64,000 nt of DNA from Hygrophila difformis (Eukaryota; Streptophyta; Magnoliopsida; Lamiales; Acanthaceae), in contig JAOANR010000014.1 in assembly GCA_030278955.1 (NCBI GenBank), positions 24,492,068 through 24,556,067 of the forward strand, in the 5' to 3' direction. The notes under the pieces are model-generated. The model saw only the letters and a list, made by a program, of their open reading frames with translations, did no database searches and was not told where the DNA came from. Each line of letters begins with the position of its first letter. Positions within the stretch are counted from its first letter, which is position 1. Of this stretch, positions 45,604-57,933 are shown one piece after another. A program made the translations under genes and the position numbers.

Positions 45604-48600
45604 TGTAACGCCCCGAAAATTCAAATATAATTTTCGCAAGCATTACCCCTGTACTAACTATCCTAAACTAGTGGCCAGCTAATTTAAAACAGCTAGTACA
45701 AGACTGAGTAAACCTAAAGTGATCATCTGATTAATCCAGTTTAATGCGGAAACTAAAACAAATAAAACACATAAGCACATAGGAGGTTCCACCATAATAA
45801 TCAAATAAACATTCCAGCAGCTCATCCAGACTGCAAGCCTCTCAAACAGCATACCAACCTAGTCTCATAGTATCACATAACCACGTAAAGATAGACATAA
45901 AAGTCCTATCTATGTGATCTCTCAATACCCTCAAACCCAGTCATGCTCCAGTACCTCCAGCAGGATCTATAAAACAGACAAAGCAAAGGGGTCAGCACAA
46001 GTACTGAGCAAGGGCATGCGTGCAGGGGTTTATAGGGGGATATAATATAATAATAAACAGATAACAAAAGAAGCAGATAAAACATCACACCGTCCCATAC
46101 CGGTGCTTCAACCACAAACATACAATTTATGCAAACATCACACCGTCCCATACCGGTGCTTCAACCACAGGCATACAATTTATGCACGTGATGCATGGCC
46201 TAACATACACCTATCTACCCTATATGCAAATGCAAATGAATATGCCTAGCCGGCAACCTAAACCCGGGCGGTATGAACCCACGGGTGAGGATATCATCAA
46301 CTCCAACCCGTTACAGGGTAACATACACCATCCCCGCAGGGACCACAGGCATCACAGCCCAATCACAGGCATAACAGCCTAATAATCACCCCGCAGGGCC
46401 ATCGGGACTCAACAACACCGGTAAAGGCTGCCCGATCAGACATTTCCAATATGTCCATCCATCCATAATGCAATACCATGCATTATAATAACCAGCCCAA
46501 AAGGGTAACAGACATAACAGTCAATAATACACCCCGCAGGGCCATCCAGACTCAACAACACCTGTGAAGATTGCCCGATCAATCATAAACGTCATAATAA
46601 CCCATCGGGTTAATAACCATCAATTTCAATGCAATAACATGCATATGAAAATAACATGATAATCAAGAATTACCTTCGCAAGGTTCGCCTGTTCCACAAT
46701 ACCATATAAACATCTCGCGTACCTTTCAAAGCTAAGACAGCATCCCGACACAACATAATGAGTGTCATTTCACCACATGAGTATGAACCTCATGTCCCAA
46801 CAGGTTGTAACATTATATTCACGACCTCCATGAGTTATATACATATTCCCAAATTTCAGAACACCGCAAGGAAATCATAATTCATTCATTAGAGCGAGGA
46901 GTTCGACAAGAACACACGAATAGGCATTCATCACCATCTAATAAGCGATATGATAACCCGATAAGAATATCATCATCTAAATTATCATACCATAAGCTTA
47001 AACCCTCATAAATATTGTGAATAATAAACCTGCGAATCAAACGGAAGAAAAATCGAGCAAAAACTCCAATATCATCCAAAAATCACCCCAACACACACAA
47101 TAATGCAAGCATAACCCTTGCCTTAAATGAGTGATGATCCACAAGCTTCAATAACAGCTCCCAAGCCTTCCAATCACCAACAGTAAGCTACAATGCAAGA
47201 ATAAATCTCAAAATCCAACAATTTCTCATTTGGACCAAAAATCATGTCCAACGTCGCAGATTACGCCAAATCAGTTTAAAAATTCATACGACAGGCAAAG
47301 GATGTGAAATTTAGACTGTAGGTTGCCAAGACATAGAGGAACAACTTTCATGTTTTGTACTTTTTAAAATAAGGCCTAGAAACTGTTCAAAATCCAAGTT
47401 CTTTATAGAACATGCATTCTGCCGGAAATTCAACAATAGACTTAAACGTTTCAACAGGTGTTAGAAATACTAAAACTCGTCCAAAAATTCTGAAATTTTA
47501 ACACAAAGTAGATAACACATATATAAGTATTTTTCATGAAGAAGTAATGTGGGTTTGAGGACTCTAAATCATTCAAAAACTCAGATTTCAGAAAATAACA
47601 TCTCTTAACTTTCAGTAAAAATGGATTTTGACCTTCCGATAAACCAGATCCCATATCTTTTTCATACGACAATTAAAAATCACGAAATTTGACAGAGAGA
47701 TACTTCACACAATTATGAACATCTTTCATGAAGAAATGGTTGAGGGAAAACAACTATAAAGTGGTCAAAAATGCTCTACAAGTTCAGACTATGGTGCTGT
47801 CCGATTTCCAGCAAAAGTCTTAAGTAAACCAGATTCAATTTGGGATAGCAAATGGAGTCTAAAATTCGTGAAATTTGGAGGACAAAAACTTTATGATGTT
47901 AAGAACATTTTTCATGAAGAAAGGTTTTCGGAATAAGGTCTAGAAAAGGTTCGAAAATACAGATGCAAAAGGTTGCGCAACAATAGATCAAAGTTGACAG
48001 ATTTAACAATTGATTGTTCTAAGTTTATAACTTCTAAATTTCAACCAAACACATCAAAACTTGAAATGGACAGAGATTCAACTTACATAAGCCTCCTCAA
48101 TCAAGATCCAAACTCCAATTGAAGATTTACACCTTCATTTCAAGCCGGTCTACAAGAAGTTCATCACACAACACCCATTTTCGTCACCTCCAAAATACCC
48201 ATTAAAAATCACTTCTATTTTCATAAAAACAAGGAATATATGGGGGAAAACACTTACCTCAAGTTATAGTATGAATCCCCCACTTGATTTCGCACTAAAA
48301 TCCTCAATTTCTCAAGAATTTCAAGATCCCCAATTTGCCTCTTGCATAGTGACGGGAATGGAGAAGAAATTGACAATGAAATGGGTTTCCTACCCCAAAA
48401 TCTGATTTGTAGCCTCAAATAATTGCCTCGGGCCGGGCCAAGGGTTGCGGGTCGGGCCTAAAGGTAAGTAATTGGGCTGGGCTATCAAGTATTGGACCAA
48501 ATACACCTTAATTCTTCAACTTGAGCACTTGAGCTCTTATTAATTTGTGGGTCTGCTACCCACTTATTCTCTTCCACTTCAATATAATAACTCTTCTACA

Positions 48601-48680
48601 AAATAATATATATTATTTATCTCTATTAATTAAACATAATTAATTAAATTAATTATGCGTTAATTAATCGGGATGTTACA
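45604..48680 (-). repeat. 5' LTR of the nested element
   Basis: Exactly the same length (3077 bp) as 39325-42401. The few differences noticed include single substitutions near 46580, 46967, 47478 and 47684. Confidence 0.95.
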
Positions 48681-50962
48681 AATAAGGTTCCGAAGTGAGT
48701 CGAATTTCGAGTTCTTTGCAAAGATAATTTCTATCCCAAAAACTGGTTTCGTCACAGGTTAGTGCAACGCCGATTAAAAATTCATTTCAAAACCAATTGA
48801 TGCGAAATTTTTACAGTAATTACAAAACACGTTAAGGAACAACTTTCATGTTTTACGAATTTGGAAATAATGAATTCTTGGTACTCAAAAATCGACCACA
48901 ACTCACTGCATACTCGCGGGTTCCGAATAGGTTTTAAAACAGTTCTGAAATTTGGCCATTTTGACATATCAATGATCTCCAAAATTCATGAAATTTTATA
49001 CACATAATCTAGATATAATTTCCTACAACTTTTGTTTAGAAATGCAAAGTTGAATCATTCTTTAAACGGGTGAAAAATATGCATCAAGTCGGGTCATAAA
49101 AACTGTCAGGATTCCAGATTTGGCGATTCAACTTTTGATGACTTTTTGGCATATCAAACGTGGTTCAAAAAGTATGAAATTTTTCAGGGATAAACTAGAC
49201 ACCATCATCTACAACTTTTATGTTTTCACCCAAGATTAGTTTTGAACATAAGGGATCGAAAAACGCACAACAAGTTCGACTACGTAATCTGTCCAGTTTA
49301 CCGTTAAATCACAGTCCGCTTCCGAGGGTTTTCGAGTATGCAAACGTTAACGAAAATGCGTGAAATTTTATGGACGCGATGTTTAGACAGTTAGCTACAA
49401 CTTTTGTTTTTACATAAAAGTTTAGTTTTGAAGGATTCAATTAGAAAAACGACAAGGAACTCGAACACGAAAATCTGTCAGTTTTCTTCGGTTTTGAAAA
49501 CAACTCAGAAAATACCAGACGCGTTTTCGGGGGTCAAATGTTGATGAAAACTCTTGACGTTTTGACACAATCTAGATTATGGTCTTAGGAACAAAGTTCA
49601 TGTTTTGGCCAATCCGTTTTAAACACTCGAAAGGGTCGAACTCGTGAGGTTTCCGAAACTGTGCGGATTGGGGTTTTTAAGTTCTGATTTTTACGTTTTT
49701 GTTTAGATCCATTGATTTGTTCGATTTTAGTCACCCAAAATTGAAACGCAAGGAACCAACTTACAGTGTTAGAGTTTAGGATCATCACGGGGCTCTCTCG
49801 GGTTGTCTAGGATTGCGACGAGCGGGTGTCTTCCACCGATCTCCTTCTTCTTCGCCCCCGAAGTGAACTCGTAAGAAAGTTTCGATGGTTAGGTTCGAAT
49901 TTACTACATTATGGACGAATACAAAACTGTACAACACCTTACCAACGTCCAAGGGGTCTGTCTTCTCCTTCTCAAGTCCTTCTTATTCGGATTTCGTCGT
50001 CGGAACTTCAAGAACACAAGGGATTTCGGGGTTTTCGACTTTGGGAGGAGTTGGAGAGAATGTGAGGAGAAGAGGGCTGCTCTAGGGTTGTGTTTTTCGA
50101 ATTTTAGGGTTAGGGAGCAGTATAAGGTCGTCCCACATATCCTTCTATAGCCCGGGATTGAGTTTCCATCGTTGGGGGTCGAAAATATGGCAAGAAAATC
50201 GTCGGAACGCGTTGTTGCCATTTTCTGGGGAGGTCACGCGGACTTGGCGCGCTCATAGGCTAAACACCGCGCGGCCTCCGCCTGGACCTCGGTCCGGGCG
50301 GGTCCGTGCGATCCGATCGGGCCTTTTCTCCTCTCTTTCGGACTTCTGTGCTCCTACGTTTTCGGGCTCGATTTTTCGGGTCATTCTCGGATTATAAATT
50401 CTTATCTTAAATTTATCTCGTCTCGAATTAACCCCGTATTCGAAATCTTGAGTCCGTTGCGTTTGGATTCGTCGGCTTCTAATTCGTCGTCTTTTGACTC
50501 CCGTGTAACAATTTATCTAATTAAATTATTTCCGACTTCACCGGTTCCTGGAATTAAAATTCTTTTCCTTCTTGAATTTAGTTCCAATTCTTTTGACTCG
50601 ATTCATGGAATGTCTCCGGGCTTCCTTTCCCTCCTTTATTCCATTTTGAATTTTTGAATCTATCGGCGTTTCATTTCCGAGCAATAATTTATTGTGGTAA
50701 ATTATTTTCTTCTTCTCGGAGATATTTCAACCTTGATTTGATTAAGAACTAAGTTTTATTCCTTTGAACGCTGATAAAAATCCCGGGTATTACAGTCTGC
50801 CCCCCTTAAGAATCAACTTCGTCCCCGAAGTTGCGCCCTCACTTTCTTTTGGGCTCAATTTAATGTTGGGGTATCTCCATCTACTTTCCTTAAGGATAAA
50901 CGTCTTCCACAAGAAATTAATTCCATTCCTTTGAATGTGAATTAAATTTCTCGGGTGTTACA
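48681..50962 (-). repeat. 5' LTR of the minus-strand gag-only element, part 2
   Basis: Resumes with the duplicated AATAA and matches 33884-36162 to its end at 50962, including the buried junction near 50791-50815. The target duplicate ACTTC follows. Confidence 0.93.
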
Positions 50963-52249
50963 ACTTCAGACCGAAGATAGGCCCGAGTAAGGAGGCCATA
51001 TGTTGGGACCATCCAAATTGATGGGCCAAGATGGGCCAGACAATTTGGCCGACGGAGAGAAAGTAAGTATTTGGGCTAAAGAAACATAAGAGTTCTTTTC
51101 AAGCACAAAATGGTAGAGCCAAAACAGATCCGGATGAACAAGGAAGCAGGGTTCGGCCGAAATAGACAAGATCAGATTCGGCTGAAAACAAAGAAATAAT
51201 GATCGGCTAAGGAGACAGTTATGGAGCGGTTACTCAGCTCTGCCTATAAATAGGTGTGCAAGGCACTGGAATGAGAGAGATCAATTCACCCCAAAAATTC
51301 ATATTATGCCAATTTACTTTCTTGTATCTTTTACTGCTTGCTAAGGAGACGGTTATGGAGCGGTTACTCAGCTTCGCCTATAAATAGGCGTGCAAGGCAC
51401 TGGAATGAGAGAGATCAATCCACCCCAAAAATTCATATTATGCCAATTTACTTTCTTGTATCTTTTACTGCTTTCATTTAATCGATTTCCTAGATTTAGC
51501 CTAGTTCATTATAGTTATTTCATTCGAATCATCCGTTGTTTCTTAGCAACTGGTAAATTTTTCATCGTATCTAGTTTGCCATTGAATTCCATTCAATTTC
51601 AGTTAAGTTTTGGGCGCATTACTGTAATTCAGACCTCTTGACCGGTTTGATCTTTTTTCGTAGCCTCCCTTAAATTATGTGAATTAAAAAAAAAACAAAA
51701 AAAGAAAAATTGTGTCTTGGTCCCAACCAAGGGTCGACCAAAATGAAAATGAGACCATGGGGTCTCTTATCTTTTGGCGAATGGGAATGGGACATTTGTC
51801 TCATTTCCATTGACCAACTAAAATTTTAATCAAATCCTATTAAAAATCATTACATCTTTTATATTTTAAAATAAAAATAAATAAAAAATATACCATATTT
51901 TATAATTTTTCATTCTCTACAAATAGAGACCACTCTTACTATATTTTTGTTAAATACATAATATATCAATTTTGATATATTTAACCTATTTTAAAATTTA
52001 TATAAAAATAAAAATAAATAAAAACTATATTAATATTTTAGATTTTTATTCTTTATAAATAAGATAAATATTTTATATTTTTGATACTTTTTTTTATATA
52101 TTTCAACATAATCTAAAATTATGTAAATTAAAATAATTATATATATAATATGGTGGTTGGATGGTTGAGTGGTTATTGATAAAGTATGCAAAATTTGGGT
52201 GATTGAGTTGGGATGAATATTGATGAGTTGGAGGAGAGGGAAATTAATT
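50963..52249. other. Flanking DNA with TATA-like boxes and AT-rich sequence
   Basis: Before the insertion this was joined to the PMD gene side at 32597. It contains a 134-bp tandem duplication (51206-51473), a short dyad GGAATGGGACA/TGTCTCATTTCC near 51783-51808, and simple AT-rich DNA to about 52150. No coding gene is supported. Confidence 0.6.
51206..51473 (+). repeat. 134-bp tandem duplication including CTATAAATAGG
   Basis: Units 51206-51339 and 51340-51473 are nearly identical. Each holds CCTATAAATAGG, a strong plant TATA match on the plus strand (and not on the minus), about 75 bp before an AATTTACTTTCTTGTATC stretch. It could be a duplicated core promoter or LTR fragment. No plus-strand gene follows within 1 kb. 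Confidence 0.85.
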
Positions 52250-52259
52250 AAATAATGAG

Positions 52260-53518
52260 ATGGTTAGATGGTTGGGTAGTTGGGTGGTCATGGATCGTAT
52301 ACAGCGTGGCGTCTATCGTGACCACCGGCTACGTCGTAGAAGACATCGTCAGGATCGAAGTCAGGCCCAATCTCAGGGTTCTGGCTCAATGTCTGGGTAA
52401 CTGCATTGAACTCCTCCTATATTCAACATTTGAAATTCGTAAAGAACATAATATAGTGACCCAAATTAGTAGATATAGGTAAATGTGATATTATGTAGGA
52501 TTTCTTACATTCACCTGCGCCGACCTATCACGAATCCAATTGTCCTTCTCGTGCCCCCGTGTGTGTGTGTGTGCTCGTGCACCTCGTGCAAATGCACGGG
52601 CCTTCCCAGATCAGTAGACTGCAAGATTTCAAGGACTACAACTCAAGAGCCAAAATCCACATAAATAATTGAATATTAAATGTAAATATGCTAAACATAC
52701 CAATTTATCTTTTGTGGCTAGGAATATCTTTGATCCCGCGGTGTGAGTTGGGAGGGCCGGTGCATCCTCCTGTCCCCGTCGCCTGTTTAGCTTTCCCCTT
52801 TTTGACTTCTCCTTAAATTGCGGGGAATCCCAGATCCGCCTCCAGTTCTCTGCCACCAACTCGTCTGCGGGGTAGGGCTTCTTCTTGCTCCTTATGTCGA
52901 GCGTGTAGTCCTTGTATCTGAAATTTAGAAACATGTGAAGTTACACATGAAGCCATTCGATATGCAAACATTTATTTAATTAAAACAATAAAATACCGAG
53001 CAATATTCTTTTTCTCCCATTCCTTCCTCACAGCTCCAGCGTGCTCCGGCGCCCAACGAGCTGCTTTCTGCAGGTTATGTAAATCAAGTAAAGTACAAAT
53101 CCAAAGTATAATCCGAAATGGGTTTTGTTTACAGTTATGAAATTAAATACCATAAACTCATTCCAGTAGAAATCTTTCGTCTCTCGAGAGACCTTTCCCC
53201 AGCTTATCCCATTCATATCCGATCGTATGGGATATATGTCTGTGATCTTCCTCACCACAACATTTGAGAACTCTATGCTGTCGAAAACAATAAAGATAAA
53301 CCCTGTGCTCATCATTGTAGATGATACTTGATGTCATCATCAGGTAGATAACACTTATTCCTACAATGTCTACACGGACACCTTAGTTTTCCCTGTGCTT
53401 TATCCACGTTTGGGTTTTGATGAGACATAAGCAGGAACAAATCAACTCCATTCTTAAATTCTGAGGTCAGTACTCCCAATTCACGACGGGAGCGGTACAT
53501 CCAACTCCGGTCCATCAC
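52260..53518 (-). pseudogene. CACTA transposase-related gene, internally deleted
   Basis: The first exon (53518-53312) carries the transposase-associated N-terminal domain (MMDRSWMYRSRRELGV and a CPCRHC zinc motif). Instead of a TNP2 catalytic region, the sequence then continues (about 53060-52730) with the Transposase_24 (Ptta/En/Spm) type motif NWRRIWDSPQFKEKSKRGKLNR and HTAGSKIF. A further piece near 52405-52300 reads NPEIGPDFDPDDVFYDV and may be the C-terminal end. The pieces are in separate frames with probable introns between them. The likely cause is an internal deletion joining two CACTA genes. No catalytic transposase remains. Confidence 0.7.
52558..52573 (+). repeat. (GT)n microsatellite
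   Basis: About eight GT units between coding pieces of the CACTA relic. Confidence 0.9.
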
Positions 53519-54330
53519 CTACATTAATATGTTTTCCTCGTTTTGGTTAATATAGACTAAGTGGATGTTACATTATTTGTTCCCTTGCATTAATTCAACT
53601 CGTGAAATTAATTTAATATAAATTTACCCTAAGGTGGATTAGACTTATTGAATGTTACTTGAATATGTTGTCGTCGTATATTCACCTTTAAATTAACTCA
53701 ATTTTATCTATAAAAACAAGTGGACATGTTCATATTAATCCAATCAATTGTCTAGATTCGGTTCATCCTATACTTAACATATTTCAATTCAACATCTCCA
53801 CAATCCGACCGAATATACAATCCATCTATATAGCCTAATTTAAATACTAAGTTCATCCTATATCATAAACAAACACTTGCACAATATGCATACTATACAA
53901 ACCAATGATTAGAAAGTTTCCACTAATATATAGTTCAACAAGCCATAAGTTTCTCATACGACATCCAAATTAAGCATATCATATATGCAAATTCATCTAC
54001 TCGACGAGAGCTTTCAAATTATGTGCATATAATCTCTAGAATCTAAACATTTTCTAGGGAAAATTATGAAAACAGGTTGCTGCCCGGAACTTCCACACAT
54101 ACATTCTCGATTTTTTCCTCCTATTTTGCGAATTTGCTAACAAACACATCAAACAAAATAATGTTCAACACCCAATTCTTTCAATAATCTAAGATTCGAA
54201 CATCAATTTAAAAAAATAAAGTGAAATTAAACTCAAGCTAATAAAACGAACACAACAAAAATTTGCCCAAAATTTTGAACAATCGAATATCTAAAATGAG
54301 AAGGTGTAGCCAATCGAATACCTTGGGTGA
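53519..54330 (-). other. AT-rich 5' part or intron of the CACTA relic
   Basis: No coding signal recognised. It lies between the first transposase exon and the GC-rich leader. Confidence 0.5.
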
Positions 54331-54597
54331 TTACACGAATGTAATCAAAATGCTCCCCTCGAGAAGAAACCTCCACTGCCCGGAATCGAATGGCTTGCGG
54401 GGGTGGCTCGAAAGTGTTCCACGAAAGAGGGAGGACGACGGCGGCGGCGACGGACGGCGGCGGGTCGGCGGCGCTGGCGGCGGAGGTCGGAAACGTGGTC
54501 GGAGGTGAGAGGGAGAAGGATTTTCGCGAGAGAGAAGGGGTGGGAGGGCTGTGCGAGCAGACTGATTCTGTTCGCGAATGGGATTTTTAATCCCTAG
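54331..54597 (-). other. GC-rich leader of the CACTA element
   Basis: Open in several frames because of CGGCGG-type repeats; the minus-strand frame is Pro/Arg-rich low complexity. Probably 5' transcribed sequence of the element and not a protein gene. Confidence 0.5.
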
Positions 54598-54805
54598 GTT
54601 ACCGACCGCACCTGCGGTCGGTAACGCGGTCGGTATCACCGACCAAATTGCATGTGGTCGGTGATTTGGTCGGATTTTAAGCCGGGACCCCACAACGGCT
54701 ACAATTTACCGACCACCGCTTGCGGTCGGCGCTGCGGTCGGTAAATCCGACCCGCAAAGCGGTGGTCGGTAATTGCGGTCGGTAACCCCAGTTTTTCTTG
54801 TAGTG
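54598..54805 (-). repeat. CACTA terminal inverted repeat end with sub-terminal motifs
   Basis: At least eight GGTCGG or CCGACC motifs occur in both orientations, ending in the CACTACAAGAAAAA terminus at 54805. In En/Spm such motifs bind the element's regulatory protein. Confidence 0.88.
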
Positions 54806-57053
54806 AAAGATAACCTAAGAGAAAAATGTCCTTGGTTGACCGAATCCAAACAATTTGTGATTGAAATTTATGGAATTCTATGAATTTGTGAATTTGTTTA
54901 TTAGTTGTATTAAACAATGGTAGTGCAAGTATATGTTTGCAAGTTAAAGTTGATTTATTTTTTTAATTGATTTGATGCTTTTACCTTTTGGAAAGCTCAA
55001 AACCCGGTAATGGTGCCGGTTGACCCAATAATTGACCCAGATCCAATCTTTAATTTTGTTGGGTCAAATCCATTTGGGATTGGGTCGGGTATTAGACTTT
55101 CATTGTGTCTAATCTTTAATTTTATTGGGTCAATCCTAAAATCCCTCAAGCCGCAAGTATGAGAAATACTCGACTCGATATTCGATCTAAATTCGATTAA
55201 ATTATTAAATTTTAAAAATAAAAAAATGAAAAAAAATTTAGATACAATTTAAGAGATACTTAGCAAACTTATATTTTATAGGATAATGAGTAAAAATATC
55301 AATTTAAATTTAAATTGAAATTATATGCTATCTAGCCCACACAGGCTCCATACTCGACTCGACTTGACATGATATCACCCTAGCCGCCTGTTGGCTGTTC
55401 TCGTCTTCTCCATTTCAGAAGAGCAGCGATCACTTTGCCAATCTTTTATCCAATTCTCGTCTTCTCCATCTGCTCATTCCGTCGCTGGCCGCCGCTCGTC
55501 GTCGTGTCTGCGTGTGGGTGCATGTTTGCTCGTTGCCGTGTCTGTGAGTTCTGACTTTCGGTTTGTGCTTGTCTGCCCATCGCCGTCGGAATGTCTCTGC
55601 AACTCACCAGACCTTTGTAGCCCTCTTATCCATTATCTTTGTCCCGTCGCCTTCACAAATTTCATCACTTCACCTCTTCTCTTTGGCTCTCCAGTCTCAC
55701 ACAGTGGCTGTCTACTGCTGCTCTAATGCTCCCATAGGGTATGATTTTTATTTTTTTTATATTTTTTTAATATTATTTTTGCTGTATTTGTGTAATATGT
55801 GACATTATTGGCGTAATTCGAATATATCATGTGTAACTTTGTGTAATTTTTGTGATGTGATATTATGATGTTTTGCTGAGTTGCACTTTGAATTTTGGAC
55901 ACTTAGGGTATATGCTAATATAATGCCAAATTGAATTAGAAACTATTATCTGTGACCTGTAATGTGATGAATCGGAAATGGAATGATTGAACTGCAAAAT
56001 GTGTAATCTGTATGTAACATGTAATCTATAATCTGTATTTGCAAATATTTATGCTATTTACGTTCTTATTGTAGTTTCTTATATAATACTATAATCTAGC
56101 AAATATTTCTGAGATTAAATACTATTTACAAGAAGAGACAATGTGAACCTAGTGCGAAGATAATTCAAGTTCTCCTTTAATTTTCTTCCTGTCGTTTATA
56201 TGTTATGTGGTTATAGAGTTCATACTATTAATGTCCAGCATGGGTGATGCATATATTTGAGTAAAGATTTGATAACTTATCTTGATCCATTTCTGCTGCT
56301 TCTGGGATTGCTTTCTGATTGTAATTTGAAACTAGTATTTGAGATTTAGATGTTGAGATCCTTCTGTAATCAATCAACTTCTTTTTGTTCTGGTGAAGGA
56401 TTTTAAATGGTGTTTCTTGATTGGGTTAGAGGCAAATTGTTGTTCATTGTTCCTCTTTTTTTGCGTTTCCATAGGAAGAACTCTGACTTGCATCCCTCTA
56501 TCTTTTTTTCATTCTTTCTGCTCATGCTCCTTTTTTCTGTATTGTTCAGCATTCTTGAATTATAGGGATCCATTATTTATTTTTTCCTCCCCTTTCTTGA
56601 ATCCTTCCTTTCTTTCTCAAATATTGCCAAACCTCAATCAGTTTTTTCAACAGTTTAAGGGGGTGAATATGAAGCTTAAAAAGAGTAATCAATTAGGACA
56701 GATTATTATCTCAAAGTGTTTGAAACATATAGCTCAGCATTGTCCTTTTCCAGTTTCCATAAGAGAAATTTTGCTTATGGAATTTCAAAGAGTAGTTAAG
56801 TTTGCCCAACCCGATCGTATACACCCCTAATTTCTAGAAGTATGCATGTTTATTTTAATTTTCATTTCACATGTACTGTATTCACATCATTTCTTTCACC
56901 CCTAATCCCAAACCTGCATCATTTTCTGCAACCTTTTTTTTTCTTTCCTTTGTATTATTATATATTGGGAAGCAAACCGCAGTACCCTGTCAGAGTTAGT
57001 AAAAAACTATTATACACCCACAGCTTAAAAGATAACTTTTCTGCCCGAAATGT
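54806..57053. other. AT-rich DNA with no recognised gene
   Basis: Open frames at 55391-55726, 56393-56830 and 56842-57123 are Phe/Ser/Leu-rich, without known motifs. The pyrimidine-rich tracts (CTTCTCC, TTTTTTCT) suggest leader or intron-like sequence. I do not call genes here. Confidence 0.5.
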
Positions 57054-57297
57054 CAAAAAAATCCTTCGATCGAAGGCTTCGATCGGACCGATCGAAGAAA
57101 AAATAGAAGACCGAAGTGAGTAGCTAATTAACGTAATTAAACATCATTAAGGAGACTTCGGTCGGCTATATTGGACTTCGGTCGGAGTTTAAAATAGCCG
57201 ACCGAAGCATAAATGGCCGACCGAAGCTGAAAACTTCGGTCATCCAATTCATATCAATCGGTCCGATCGAACCTCTAAATAGCCGATCGAAGCTCAA
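57054..57297. repeat. Dyad cluster CTTCGGTCGG/CCGACCGAAG, possible terminal region of the Mutator-like element
   Basis: CTTCGGTCGG at about 57157-57166 and 57175-57184, CCGACCGAAG at 57198-57207 and 57217-57226, and a perfect dyad CTTCGATCGG-A-CCGATCGAAG at 57077-57097. The cluster lies 0.7 kb upstream of the transposase gene. A right-hand partner would be outside the window. A GGTGGACAGCT repeat follows at about 57302-57347. Confidence 0.6.
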
Positions 57298-57933
57298 TTA
57301 TTGGTGGACAGCTGTGGACAGCTCAATTATTGGTGGACAGCTCAAATAATATACTTCAAGTTGCATCTCAGATCTAGATTCACAAACAACCTTCATCTCT
57401 TTCTTTGCTCCACTACTTTCTTCAAGTTGCATTTAGATAATATATTTTGTGCTTCTTGGAATTGCTACTGTGGTTCTTAAAGGCCCGGATCCTGTGTCAT
57501 TTTGCATAACTCGTAAGTTTATAAATTTATATTGCGTAAGTTATGGTCAATTATTTTTATAATTAATAAATGTTTATTTTTGTTTATGTTTTGAAATATA
57601 CTCTAAAGTTTTTGTTTTAAGAAGTGTAGATGCGATGATATATGTACCACAAATGTTAGTAAAGTTTTCTGTTTGCATTTTAATTGAATTTGTAGGTTAA
57701 TTAAGTTTAAATTTAGTAAATTAAACGGTGATTAATTTAGTTTGTAGTTAATTAGATGGAAATTGTTGTTATTTGTACTTAGAAATGCTAAAGTAATTAT
57801 AAGCATTTTTCGTTATATTAAAAATATTTGGTATAATAAAATAACAAATGTATACAGTTATTGTTAGATTATTGTTATTAAAAGTAGTTTTGTGAATCAA
57901 ATTGCTGACAGGTGTATTATTTGAGACGGAACA
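57298..57933 (+). other. Upstream region of the Mutator-like transposase gene
   Basis: AT-rich after a short GTGGACAGCTC repeat. A leader with TTCAAGTTGCAT repeated near 57355 and 57422 comes before the first exon. No clear TATA box was assigned. Confidence 0.4.

Larger units (their letters stand above)
39325..48680 (-). mobile_element. Young Gypsy-type LTR retrotransposon with decayed pol, nested
   Basis: Flanked by AATAA (39320-39324 and 48681-48685). The uninterrupted target is seen at about 33875-33890 in the partner LTR. Two 3077-bp LTRs (39325-42401 and 45604-48680) differ at only a handful of positions by eye, which points to a recent insertion. The internal 3.2 kb holds protease, reverse transcriptase and RNase H pieces and an integrase tail on the minus strand, all frame-broken, with gag and the integrase core missing. 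It therefore moved recently although its own coding region was already dead. Confidence 0.95.
32598..50962 (-). mobile_element. Second gag-only Gypsy-type element, minus strand, carrying a nested insertion
   Basis: Flanked by ACTTC at 32593-32597 and 50963-50967. Its termini are TGTAACACCC on one side and GGTGTTACA read in plus at the other. It has two LTRs (32598-36162, and 38024-39324 joined to 48686-50962), a tRNA-iMet primer site, a broken gag and a polypurine tract. Its LTR 3' end and gag are related to the 875-8092 element, so both belong to one superfamily of gag-only elements. Without the nested element and its extra target copy it is about 9.0 kb. Confidence 0.93.
52250..54805 (-). 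mobile_element. CACTA (En/Spm) transposon derivative
   Basis: The right end at 54805 reads CACTACAAGAAAAACTGGGG on the minus strand, a canonical CACTA terminus, followed by sub-terminal GGTCGGT/ACCGACC repeats. Transposase-related coding pieces lie at 52629-53518. No matching left terminus was found between 50963 and 52600, so the left edge is truncated or rearranged. Confidence 0.85.

Noticed and set aside
51206..51473. Promoter of the PMD gene
   Set aside because: The TATA match is on the plus strand, opposite to the PMD gene, and has no minus-strand equivalent.
55391..56830. Plus-strand frames of 111 and 145 residues
   Set aside because: Composition is low complexity from pyrimidine-rich DNA; no motif or start context supports a gene.
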